This document shows positions 34,067-41,687 of a stretch of 59,294 nt of DNA, one piece after another; the first letter of the stretch is position 1; each line of letters begins with the position of its first letter. Position numbers and translations under genes: made by a program. Below the pieces are notes generated by a model that saw only the letters and a list, made by a program, of their open reading frames with translations, was not told the DNA's origin and made no database searches. Source of the DNA: Actinomycetota bacterium (GTDB lineage Bacteria; Actinomycetota; Thermoleophilia; Gaiellales; Gaiellaceae); contig JACCXC010000020.1 of the NCBI GenBank assembly GCA_013697275.1, positions 1 to 59,294 of the forward strand. Reading direction: 5' to 3'.

Positions 34067-34560
34067 GCGTCGGCCCACGCCACGCCGCCGGTGTCCCAGG
34101 CGACGAGGCAGTACGGGCCGATCAGGGTCGCTACACGCTCGAGAAACTCACTGTCTCGCCGGTCGAAGGCCGCCGGGGCGTCCGAGTCGATGTCGATCTC
34201 GCCGACGACCCGTCCCTCGTAGGAGATCGGGACGACGATCTCCGAGCGCGTCGAGACGAAGCAGGCGAGGTAGCGCTCGTCCGCGTTCACGTCGTCGACG
34301 ATCTCCGTCCGCCCGCTCGCGGCCGCGGCGCCGCAGATCCCCTGTCCGATCGGGATCCGGACGTGCTCGGTTGCCTCGGGGCCCTTCCAGGGGCCGAGCA
34401 CGAGGTCGTCGCCTTCTACGAGGTAGACGCCCAGCCACGAGTAGTGCTCGAAGCGGTCGTGCAGCAGGCTGACGACCTGCCGGAGAATCTCGTCGGCGTC
34501 GCTCTCGCGGTTGACGATCCGGTCGACGGCCTCGAGGGCGCCGCGGAAATCGGCGCTCAC
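34063..34560 (-). CDS. GAF domain protein, free methionine-R-sulfoxide reductase-like
   Basis: A 165-residue single GAF domain. LGVYLVEGDDLVLGPWKG, IGQGICGAAAASGRTEIVDDV and YLACFVSTRSEIVVPI...GEIDIDSD follow the pattern of free Met-R-sulfoxide reductases, including two of their cysteines (in ICG and LAC). The usual HIACD reads YLACF here. It may reduce free methionine sulfoxide in the cytoplasm, or be a sensory GAF. The GTG start overlaps the thioesterase stop by 4 nt. Confidence 0.78.
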   Translation of the reverse strand: MSADFRGALEAVDRIVNRESDADEILRQVVSLLHDRFEHYSWLGVYLVEGDDLVLGPWKGPEATEHVRIPIGQGICGAAAASGRTEIVDDVNADERYLACFVSTRSEIVVPISYEGRVVGEIDIDSDAPAAFDRRDSEFLERVATLIGPYCLVAWDTGGVAWADA

Positions 34561-35027
34561 CGGGGAACCGCCAGCTCGAGGTCGGCGCCCTCGAAGCCCT
34601 CGACGGCCGTGCGAAACTCGGCCGGGACCGGAACCGGGCGCCGGTCGTCGAAGTCGACGAGGACGAGCGTCTGCTCGGCCGTGCACATGAGGACGTCGTC
34701 GGCGACGCGCACAGCGGCAAGCTCGAACGTCACGCTCGAGCGCCCGATCCGCTTCGTCCGCACGAACACCTCGAGAAGGTCGTCGAAGCGCGCCGGCGCC
34801 TCATAGAGGACGTTCGATGCGCGCATCACGAACTCGCAGTCGCCGAGTTCCAGGTCGAGCACGCGCAGGTGGCGGGAGTACTCGACCCTGGCGAGGTCGA
34901 AGTAGGGCAGGTAGCGCCCGTAGTAGACGATCCCCTGCGCGTCGGTGTCCGAGAAGCCGACGCGGGTGAACGCCGAGAACTTGAAGGGCGGGTTGCGTCC
35001 GGACGGGTGGCCGAGGTTGAACGACAC
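34557..35027 (-). CDS. Acyl-CoA thioesterase, YbgC/FadM-type hotdog fold
   Basis: A 156-residue hotdog-fold protein: TRVGFSDTDAQGIVYYGRYLPYFDLARVEY holds the catalytic aspartate and the typical YxxYxD segment; RTKRIGRSSVTFELAAVR is the central strand pair. Such enzymes hydrolyse acyl-CoA thioesters. It overlaps the GAF gene by 4 nt, so they form a small operon. Confidence 0.87.
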   Translation of the reverse strand: MSFNLGHPSGRNPPFKFSAFTRVGFSDTDAQGIVYYGRYLPYFDLARVEYSRHLRVLDLELGDCEFVMRASNVLYEAPARFDDLLEVFVRTKRIGRSSVTFELAAVRVADDVLMCTAEQTLVLVDFDDRRPVPVPAEFRTAVEGFEGADLELAVPR

Positions 35028-35036
35028 GCCTCGATG

Positions 35037-35510
35037 CTAGTCATGCTGGTGGTGAGCATGGACGACCGCGTGCCCCCGGCCGCGTGCGATCAGCGCGCGG
35101 TTCACGGGGAACGCGGCAACCCAGGCCACGGCCAGCGCGAACCCGAGCGAGGCCCAGAAGAGGAGCGTGTCGAGCCCGGCCTCCATGGCTCCGGGGACGA
35201 CCAGGAGGACGCCGTTGTCGACCAGCTCCATGACCGCGATCGAGAACGTGTCGGCCGCGAGCGCGAGCCCGACGACAGTCCCTAGAGCAAGCCCGGCGCG
35301 CAGGAGCGGCACCATCGTGAACGAGTAGCCGAAGAGGAACGCAAGCCCGATTGCGAGGACGATCGTCTGCCAGTTTCCCCAGCCGAGCGCGGTCCCGATC
35401 ACCACCCCGAGCACCTCGCCGATCGCGCAGCCCGTCAGGCAGTGCGTCGTCGCGCTCGCGGCGAGGCGGTTCAAGGACTGGGAATGCGTCGAATGGGCGT
35501 GGACGCTCAT
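35037..35510 (-). CDS. DUF4396-like membrane protein with histidine-rich ends
   Basis: A 157-residue protein with about four membrane segments. HCLTGCAIGEVLGVVIG is the DUF4396 signature with a Cys pair, the N-terminus has HAHSTHS and the C-terminus HAVVHAHHQHD, both possible metal-binding tails. The gene lies 12 nt after a CsoR-type copper sensor, so I infer a role in copper or other soft-metal handling at the membrane. Transport has not been shown for the family. Confidence 0.78.
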   Translation of the reverse strand: MSVHAHSTHSQSLNRLAASATTHCLTGCAIGEVLGVVIGTALGWGNWQTIVLAIGLAFLFGYSFTMVPLLRAGLALGTVVGLALAADTFSIAVMELVDNGVLLVVPGAMEAGLDTLLFWASLGFALAVAWVAAFPVNRALIARGRGHAVVHAHHQHD

Positions 35511-35522
35511 GGGTTTTCCTCC

Positions 35523-35813
35523 TCAGCTTGTCTTGAGCAGGCGGCCGACGGCTGCGACGAGCTCGGTCGCCTTCGCGTCGCGCTCGTCGCCCGCAGCAGA
35601 CGCCATGCATCGACGCACATGGCCGTCCACGAGCCCCAGGGCGACTTTCTCGACTGCTGCCTGGACGGCTGCGATCTGGTCAAGGACGTCGACGCAATAG
35701 CGCTCGTCCTCGACCATGCGAGCGATTCCTCGGACCTGGCCTTCGATCCGGCTCAACCTCGGCAGGAGGGCTTGCTTCTCGACGACGTATCCATGGACGG
35801 GGCGCTCGTTCAT
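35523..35813 (-). CDS. csoR: CsoR family copper-sensing repressor
   Basis: A 96-residue helical repressor. LLPRLSRIEGQVRGIARMV is the DNA-binding first helix, and YCVDVLDQIAAVQAAV...VDGHVRRCM supplies the Cys-His-Cys copper(I) ligands of CsoR (rather than the nickel set of RcnR). The longer frame begins at 35852, but ATG 35813 matches the family N-terminus and leaves the operator in front of it. It probably represses its own operon with the DUF4396 gene. Confidence 0.87.
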   Translation of the reverse strand: MNERPVHGYVVEKQALLPRLSRIEGQVRGIARMVEDERYCVDVLDQIAAVQAAVEKVALGLVDGHVRRCMASAAGDERDAKATELVAAVGRLLKTS

Positions 35814-35827
35814 GCGCCGGGGAGCAT

Positions 35828-35844
35828 ATACCCCAGGGGGGTAT
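35828..35844. promoter_or_regulatory. CsoR-type operator (ATACCCC...GGGGTAT)
   Basis: ATACCCC and GGGGTAT form an interrupted palindrome within ATATACCCCAGGGGGGTATG, 15 nt upstream of the csoR start. G/C-tract palindromes flanked by TA are the known operator form of CsoR proteins. It is probably an autoregulatory site. Confidence 0.7.
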
Positions 35845-36013
35845 GTTCGCAATGGTCACCGTTCTTTTGGTCGTTGGCTGGTGGGCCTTCGTACGAGCAG
35901 CGCCGGAGCGGCGCCGGATCGCCTGCTCTCCCCAGTCGATCGCGGAATGAGAAGAACGTCTGATTTCGAGCGCGAATTTCGGGCCGCACGCTGCGTGCCC
36001 TACGACAAAGGAC

Positions 36014-37363
36014 CTAGGTCCGGATGACTGCAAGCACCTCGTCGCGCTTTCGCTCCATCAGTGTGGGCTCGAGCGCCTCCAGGTTCAGCCGGAGCAGGGG
36101 TTCCGTGTTCGAGGGCCGTAGGTTCAGGTGCCAGTCGTCCGCCGTCACCTCGAGCCCGTCCACGTGCGAGACACGCCCCTCGGGGCCGAACCGCTCCTTC
36201 ACCTCCTGGAGCTTGAGCGCCACGTCCGAGACGGGTGTGTTGATCTCCCCCGTGATGAAGTAGCGCTCTCGGAACGGCCGCAGGAGCTCCGAGAGCGGCT
36301 GGCTGCGCTTCGAGAGGTGCTCCAGCATGAGGAGGGCGGGAACGGTGCCCGAGTCGGCCTGGCTGAAGTCCCGGAAGTAGTAGTGGCCCGAGACCTCGCC
36401 GGCGAAGAGCGCGCCTTCCTCGCGCATGCGGTGCTTGATGAAGGCGTGGCCCACGCGGTTCACGAGCGGCACCCCGCCCGCGCGTTCGATCGTGTGCGGG
36501 ACGGCCCAGCTTGCGCGCACGTCGTAGATCACTTTCGCGCCCGGTTCCTTCCCGAGCATGAGCTCCGCGAGCAAGGCCGTGACGAAGTCGCCCGGGACGA
36601 ACTCGCCCGTGTCGTCGACGAAGAAGCAGCGGTCGGCGTCGCCGTCGAAGGCAATCCCGAGGTCGGCCCTCTCTTCGCGAACCTTCGAGACGATGAACTC
36701 GCGATTCTCCGGCAGGAGCGGGTTCGGCTCGTGATTCGGGAACGTTCCGTCGGGCTCGAAGAAGCAGCAGACCGCGTCCACGGGCAGCCGGTCGAGCACC
36801 GGCGGGAGCATCGCGCCGGCCATCCCGTTCGCCGCGTCGATCACGACGCGAAGCGGGCGGACCGCCTCGACCGCGATGAACGACAGCACCTTCTCGACGA
36901 AGGCCGGGTAGATGTCGACCTTCTCGAGCTGGCCGAAGGTCTGAGCCGGGCCTTGCTCGGGCCCGCCGAGGGCGCGGTCGCGGATCTCCAGAAGGCCCGA
37001 GTCGCCGCCCACCGGGAGCGCGCCCCGGCGGACGATCTTCATGCCGGTGTACTGCTTGGGATTGTGGGAGGCGGTGACGGCGATGCCGCCGTCGAGCGCG
37101 TGCTCACCGACTGCGAAGTAGAGCATCTCGGTCCCGACCATTCCGACGTCGAGCACCTCGGCACCGGCCTCGAAGGCGCCGCGGATGACGGCTTCGGCCA
37201 TCGCAGGCGAGGAGACCCGCATGTCGTGGCCCACCGCGATGCGCCGCGGCTCGAAGATCTCGACGTAGGCGCGGCCGATCCGGTGGGCGCCGTCTTCGTC
37301 GAGCTCCTCCGGGTAGATGCCGCGGATGTCGTACGCCTTGAACACCTTCGGGTCGAGCGCCAT
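36014..37363 (-). CDS. manB: Phosphomannomutase/phosphoglucomutase
   Basis: A 449-residue alpha-D-phosphohexomutase: KAYDIRGIYPEEL at the start, phosphoserine loop TASHNPKQYTGMKIV, metal loop FDGDADRCF, sugar loop GEVSGHYYFRD and phosphate-binding loop RPSNTEPLLRL. It interconverts hexose 1- and 6-phosphates for cell-envelope sugars. The ATG is preceded by a TAGAGT box 8 nt away. The mannose/glucose preference is uncertain. Confidence 0.93.
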   Translation of the reverse strand: MALDPKVFKAYDIRGIYPEELDEDGAHRIGRAYVEIFEPRRIAVGHDMRVSSPAMAEAVIRGAFEAGAEVLDVGMVGTEMLYFAVGEHALDGGIAVTASHNPKQYTGMKIVRRGALPVGGDSGLLEIRDRALGGPEQGPAQTFGQLEKVDIYPAFVEKVLSFIAVEAVRPLRVVIDAANGMAGAMLPPVLDRLPVDAVCCFFEPDGTFPNHEPNPLLPENREFIVSKVREERADLGIAFDGDADRCFFVDDTGEFVPGDFVTALLAELMLGKEPGAKVIYDVRASWAVPHTIERAGGVPLVNRVGHAFIKHRMREEGALFAGEVSGHYYFRDFSQADSGTVPALLMLEHLSKRSQPLSELLRPFRERYFITGEINTPVSDVALKLQEVKERFGPEGRVSHVDGLEVTADDWHLNLRPSNTEPLLRLNLEALEPTLMERKRDEVLAVIRT

Positions 37364-37371
37364 GGCGCCCT

Positions 37372-37377
37372 ACTCTA
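37372..37377 (-). promoter_or_regulatory. -10 box (TAGAGT) of phosphohexomutase gene
   Basis: On the minus strand TAGAGT is followed by 8 nt and ATG 37363, again a short leaderless-type spacing. Confidence 0.4.
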
Positions 37378-37441
37378 CGGTGAGCCCCAGGCCGATTTGC
37401 CCGCAGCGGGGCCCGCAGCTGGCGCGTGCGCTAGAGGCTCG

Positions 37442-37930
37442 TCAGGCGACCGGCCAGGCGCTCACGAGGGTCGCACGGGTGGCCTCGAGCGACTCCGGGA
37501 TCACCTTGAGCCCTGCGAGAACCGGCATGAAATTCGTGTCGCCTGCCCAGCGCGGGACGACGTGCAGGTGTACGTGGTCGAGCACTCCGGCTCCCGCAAT
37601 CCGCCCGAGATTCCAGCCGACGTTGAAGCCCTGTGGACGCATGGTGTCCGTGAGCACCCCGAGAGCGAGTGCGGCGAGCCGGTGCGCCTCTAGAGCCTCC
37701 TCGCCCGAGAGCGACCCGAACTCGCCCTCGTGCCGAAGCGGCGCGACCAGCAGATGGCCGGACGCGTACGGGTACTTGTTCAGCAGGACGACCGCCGCCT
37801 CGCCCCGGTGGACGACCAGGCCCTCCTCGTCCGACCCGGCGACTGCCCGGCAGAAGACGCAGCCCTCCTGCTCGTCGGCCGACTGGATGTACTCGAGCCG
37901 CCAGGGCGCCCAGAGCTGCCGTCCCGTCAA
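37442..37930 (-). CDS. HIT family nucleotide hydrolase/phosphorylase
   Basis: A 162-residue HIT protein. CVFCRAVAGSDEEGLVVHRG begins the domain, LLNKYPYASGHLLVAPLRH is the nucleotide-binding part, and DHVHLHVVPRWAGDTNFMPV holds the histidine triad. This branch is usually annotated as AP4A hydrolase or phosphorylase in actinobacteria. It starts right at the end of the CorA-like gene (37931). Confidence 0.9.
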   Translation of the reverse strand: MTGRQLWAPWRLEYIQSADEQEGCVFCRAVAGSDEEGLVVHRGEAAVVLLNKYPYASGHLLVAPLRHEGEFGSLSGEEALEAHRLAALALGVLTDTMRPQGFNVGWNLGRIAGAGVLDHVHLHVVPRWAGDTNFMPVLAGLKVIPESLEATRATLVSAWPVA

Positions 37931-38893
37931 CTAGAACCAGCCCTGCCGCTTGAAGTACACGAGGAGGAGAACGACGGCGGCAGCCTGGAAGCCGATTCCG
38001 AGCGCGAAGAAGGCGAGAGCGGTGTCGACGTGGTCGACCATCCAGCCGAAGTTCTGACCGAAGAAGCCGGTGATGAAGGTGAGCGGCAGGAAGACCGACG
38101 CGATCAGAGTCAGCTGTTTTGTCACGTTGCCAAGCCGGTTCGAGGACGCGGAAAGGTAGACGTCGATCGTCCCGTTCATCAGTTCGCGTTGCGCGTCGAT
38201 CACCTCTGCGAGGCGGAAGAGGTGGTCGTAGACGTCGCGGAAGTACCGCTCCGCTTCCTGGGTCATCCCGGGCAGGGCCCCAACTCCCGCGGCGAAATGG
38301 CCGAACAGGTCGCGCTGCGGGCCGATCGCGCGGCGCAGGGTCGTGATGCGACGGCGCATGGTCATGATGTCCTGGAGGAGGCCGTCGCGGGGACTCGCGA
38401 GCATCTCCTCCTCGATCATCTCGATGCGCTCGTCGACTCTGGCGAGTGGCGCAGTGAAGCTGTCCACGAGCGAGTCGACCACCTGGTGCAGGACGAGGAT
38501 CGGCTCGGGGTCACGGGCCAGGGTCTCCTCGCAGCGCCCGCAGATCCTCGCGAGCGCGGGCGCCTCGTCGCGGTGAATCGAGATCAGGAACTGCGGCGAG
38601 TAGTAGAGGTGCACCTCGACGAGACCGTCCTCGTCGGGCGCCCAGCCGTAGACGACGAGGAAGACGAAATCGTCGTACTCCTCGAGCTTCGCCCGCTGCC
38701 CGAAATGGAGCGAGTCTTCGATCGCAAGAGGGTGGAAGCCGAAGGCGGTCTCGAGCTCGCGCAGATTCTCCTCCGACGGTTCGTGGAGGTCCAGCCAGAA
38801 GAACTCCTCCCGCTCGAGCCGCTCCCGCAGGCCGGCTGCCTCGAGGGGAAGCTCGGAGGTGCCGCTCCCCTCGACGAGGCGGGCTAGAGCCAC
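37931..38893 (-). CDS. CorA-like divalent cation transporter, GQN variant
   Basis: A 320-residue protein with a large N-terminal cytoplasmic domain (FFWLDLHEPSEENLRELE), a long helix, and two C-terminal membrane segments (LTLIASVFLPLTFITGFFG; ALAFFALGIGFQAAAVVLLLVYF). The pore motif reads GQNFGWM instead of the canonical GMN, as in some ZntB-like members, so ion preference may differ. It ends with KRQGWF. It overlaps the second CorA gene by 10 nt. Confidence 0.88.
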   Translation of the reverse strand: MALARLVEGSGTSELPLEAAGLRERLEREEFFWLDLHEPSEENLRELETAFGFHPLAIEDSLHFGQRAKLEEYDDFVFLVVYGWAPDEDGLVEVHLYYSPQFLISIHRDEAPALARICGRCEETLARDPEPILVLHQVVDSLVDSFTAPLARVDERIEMIEEEMLASPRDGLLQDIMTMRRRITTLRRAIGPQRDLFGHFAAGVGALPGMTQEAERYFRDVYDHLFRLAEVIDAQRELMNGTIDVYLSASSNRLGNVTKQLTLIASVFLPLTFITGFFGQNFGWMVDHVDTALAFFALGIGFQAAAVVLLLVYFKRQGWF

Positions 38894-39879
38894 CGCTTGA
38901 GGCGGAAGAAGGCGAGCATCCCGGCGAGGACGCCCACGAGTAGGCCGAGGATGAGCCAGAAGGCCTCCCGCGTCCCTTCACCGGGGAAGTCGACGTTCAT
39001 CCCGAAGATCGTCCCGATCAGCGTGAGGGGGAGGAGGGTCACGCTGATCACGGTCAGCAGCCGGAGGACGTCGTTCTGACGGTGAGAGATGACCGACTCG
39101 TTGGTCGACTCGAGTCCCTCGACCACGTCCTTGTAGTTGTCCAGGAGGTCCCAGATCCGCTCGGCCGCGTCGCCCAAGTCGTCGAAGTAGAGCTCGAGAT
39201 CCTCGGGGAGGAAGCGCTGCGTGTAGCGCTCGAGAGCGCGAAGGGTGGCGCGCTCGGGCTTGATGATCTTCCGGTACGCGATGATCTCCTGCTTCGCATT
39301 CGAGATGTCGCGGACGACCTCCGAGGACGCGCCCTCGTACATCTCGTCCTCGATCCGCTCGAGCTTGTGCGCGATCTTGTCGAGGATCGGAAAGCAGTAG
39401 TCGAAGAGATCGTCGAGCACGTGGTAGAGCAGGTAGCCCGATCCCTGCGAGAAGAGGTCCAGCCGCCGCTCCTCGTCCTCCTCGCAGCGGCGGAAGAGGT
39501 ACGTGACCGGGTGGAGCTCGACGTTCGGTAGCGTGATCAGGAAGTCCGGCCCGAGGAAGACATCGAGCTCGGCCGCGTTCAGGCGCTGTACGGCTTTGTC
39601 GTAGAACGGAAAGTGGAGGACGACGAACAGGTAGTCGGGGTACTCGTCGATCTTTGGACGCTGGCGCTTCGAGAGGACGTCCTCGACGTCCAGCTCATGG
39701 AAGCCGAAGCGCTCGGCGAGCATCGCCGCCTCGAGCGAGCTCGGCTCGTCGACGTGGATCCAGGTGAGGCCGCTAGCGGAAAGCTCGGAGATCTGCGGCT
39801 CGACCCGCGCGACGGCCTCGCCGCCCGCACTGCGGCGTCCGCGCCGAATCCGTGGGCGAGGAAGCGTGGGCCTTGCCAT
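38884..39879 (-). CDS. corA: CorA-family magnesium transporter
   Basis: A 331-residue CorA: LTWIHVDEPSSLEAAMLAERFGFHELDVEDVLSKRQRPKIDEY spread over the N-terminal domain, a long stalk helix, first membrane helix with LLPLTLIGTIFGMNVDFPGEG (canonical GMN) and the second helix near the C-terminus, ending FFRLKRWL. It forms a tandem pair with the GQN variant. Pentameric magnesium or cobalt uptake is the family role. Confidence 0.92.
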   Translation of the reverse strand: MARPTLPRPRIRRGRRSAGGEAVARVEPQISELSASGLTWIHVDEPSSLEAAMLAERFGFHELDVEDVLSKRQRPKIDEYPDYLFVVLHFPFYDKAVQRLNAAELDVFLGPDFLITLPNVELHPVTYLFRRCEEDEERRLDLFSQGSGYLLYHVLDDLFDYCFPILDKIAHKLERIEDEMYEGASSEVVRDISNAKQEIIAYRKIIKPERATLRALERYTQRFLPEDLELYFDDLGDAAERIWDLLDNYKDVVEGLESTNESVISHRQNDVLRLLTVISVTLLPLTLIGTIFGMNVDFPGEGTREAFWLILGLLVGVLAGMLAFFRLKRWL

Positions 39880-39977
39880 GGCTACTTAGGGGGTCGTCCA
39901 ACCAGCGTCTCCGAATTCTCGAGTCTAGCTTTCTCCGACGGGAATCTGGCTCCTCCCCTCGCGAATTCCGCCCTTGG

Positions 39978-40404
39978 CTAGGCGGAAATTGCCGTCGAGG
40001 CGCCGGCCTCTCGCTTCCAGGCGGAGTTGAGGCCGCTCTGAACGTAGGCGTGGTAGGCCGGGGAGATGACGATGAAGAGGATCAGCCCGAGCCAGCCGTT
40101 GATCACGGGGGGCTTCGCCTGCGAGCGACTGCGTCTTCTGCGCGCGCTTGAAGGTATTGATCGTGGTCATGACGCCAGGGACGATCACCAACCATCCGAG
40201 CGTCGCGGCGAGCACCGAGAGTCCGGGGCTCGTGCCGAGCTCGTCAGTCCCCTTGGCCCGGCCGTAGTCGGCCATCTCGCGGTTGACGAAGTACCACCAG
40301 AAGATCAGGTAGATCCCGAGGGTGATGATCCCGAAGATGGCCACGAGCCAGGGGTTCCTCATCTTCGCCGTCTTGCCGTCTCCGAGCTGGACTTCCTCAG
40401 CCAT
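39978..40404 (-). pseudogene. DUF4234-like membrane protein, frameshifted at a G6/C6 run
   Basis: The first 100 or so codons read MAEEVQLGDGKTAKMRNPWL and continue through two membrane segments (IFGIITLGIYLIFWWYFV, LSVLAATLGWLVIVPGVM) to KTQSLAGEAP. The frame then turns into Arg-rich nonsense. Removing one base from the G run at 40107-40112 restores VINGWLGLILFIVISPAYHAYVQSGL and a stop at 39978, giving about 141 residues with the expected third membrane helix. So this is either a homopolymer error in the sequence or a real frameshift. Start is supported by GGAGGGA 7 nt upstream. Confidence 0.75.
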
Positions 40405-40507
40405 GCCGCTCCCTCCATCCGTGAAACCTGGCGGCGGGAACCTAACCGACGCCGCCTCGGTGGGCTTGCCCGGCGCGGCTCACGGACATTCCTCGGAAGG
40501 AAGCGAT

Positions 40508-40558
40508 CCGACACGAATCGTCATGGCCCGCGCGAAGCGTGGGCCGGATTCGTGTCGG
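40508..40558. terminator. Long two-stem hairpin after tRNA-Arg
   Basis: CCGACACGAATC pairs with GATTCGTGTCGG, and inside it GGCCCGCGC pairs with GCGTGGGCC around GAA. That gives 12 plus 9 bp with one asymmetric bulge. It sits 3 nt downstream of the tRNA-Arg 3' end (minus strand), so a terminator or processing signal is likely. No T-run is seen. Confidence 0.6.
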
Positions 40559-40561
40559 GAG

Positions 40562-40634
40562 TGCGCCTGGCAGGATTCGAACCTGCGACCTCGCGCTCCG
40601 GAGGCGCGCGCTCTATCCCCTGAGCTACAGGCGC
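40562..40634 (-). tRNA. tRNA-Arg (CCG)
   Basis: On the minus strand a 73-nt cloverleaf: acceptor GCGCCTG / CAGGCGC, D-arm AGCTCAGGGGATAGAGC, anticodon loop CTCCGGA giving CCG, and T-arm GGTTCGAATCC. CCA is not encoded. The plus-strand epimerase frame that runs through it is not coding here. Confidence 0.95.
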
Positions 40635-40661
40635 TCGTGGAGGGCTAGTCTAGCCGCGGCC

Positions 40662-41687
40662 ATGGACCTCTCCCATCGCACGGCCACGCTGCATCTGGCC
40701 GAGCCGTTCACCATCTCCCGCGAGACGACCCGGGACGTCGACGTCGTCTGGGTCGAGCTTCGGTCGTCCGGCCACGTTGGCTACGGCGAGGCCGCGCCCG
40801 ACGAGCGCTACGACCAGACGGCGGCCTCAGCGTCCGCGTTCCTCGACGAGGCGGGAGATCTGCTCGGCGACGACCCCTTCGCCCTGGAGGAGATCTCGAT
40901 TCGGCTGGCCGACCGGCCGGGTGAGATGGCGGCCAAGGCCGCGCTCGACGCCGCCCTTCACGACCTCTGCGGCAAGCTCGCGAACCTGGCGGTTTGGCGG
41001 CTCCTCGGTCTCCGGCGGGGCGGCCCACCGACCTCGTACACCGTCTGGCTCGGCGATCCCGATGACATGGCCCGGCGCGCCCAGGGGGTCGATTCGAGCT
41101 TCCGCCGCCTGAAGCTGAAGCTGGGCGGGCGTGACGGGCTCGACGTGGAGCGCGTGCGCGCCGTGCGCTCCGTCACTGACCTCCCGCTGATGGTGGACGT
41201 AAACGAGTACTGGGAGCTCGAGGAGGCGATCGAGAACGTCCAGGCGCTCGAAGACCTCGGCGTCGAGTACGTCGAGCAGCCGCTTCCGGCCGGCGACCCG
41301 GGCGGTGCTCGATTGAGGCGCGAGGCCGCGCTCCCGATCTACCTGGACGAGGACTGCCACACGCTCGGGGACCTGAAGGCGTGTGCGGAGCGCGCCCACG
41401 GGATCAACATCAAGCTCGCCAAGAGCGGAGGCATTCGGGAGGCTGTCAAGATGGCCGCGGCGGCCAGGTCACTTGGTCTCGGCGTCATGCTCGGCTGCAT
41501 GCTCGAATCGGGCCTGGGGATCGCCGCGGGTGCCCAGGTTGCGAGCCTCTGCGACCACGTCGACCTGGACGGCAACCTGCTCCTCGCCGACGATCCTTGG
41601 CCGGGGGTCGCGTTCGACGGCGGCGTCCAGCTTCCGTCGGTGGAGCCGGGCCTCGGTGTCCGAGAAGCGGTACCTGATCCTCGCTGA
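40662..41687 (+). CDS. Enolase-superfamily epimerase (dipeptide epimerase / DgcA-like)
   Basis: A 341-residue muconate-lactonizing-type protein: GYGEAAPDERYDQT, the KxK acid/base motif RRLKLKLGG, metal ligands in MVDVNEYW, VEYVEQPL and YLDEDCH, and the second base in NIKLAKSGG. This is the L-Ala-D/L-Glu epimerase fold. Because the next gene is DUF1611, a racemase of N-acetyl-D-glutamate (DgcA) is an equally good guess. It overlaps the DUF1611 gene by 32 nt. Confidence 0.85.
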   Translation: MDLSHRTATLHLAEPFTISRETTRDVDVVWVELRSSGHVGYGEAAPDERYDQTAASASAFLDEAGDLLGDDPFALEEISIRLADRPGEMAAKAALDAALHDLCGKLANLAVWRLLGLRRGGPPTSYTVWLGDPDDMARRAQGVDSSFRRLKLKLGGRDGLDVERVRAVRSVTDLPLMVDVNEYWELEEAIENVQALEDLGVEYVEQPLPAGDPGGARLRREAALPIYLDEDCHTLGDLKACAERAHGINIKLAKSGGIREAVKMAAAARSLGLGVMLGCMLESGLGIAAGAQVASLCDHVDLDGNLLLADDPWPGVAFDGGVQLPSVEPGLGVREAVPDPR

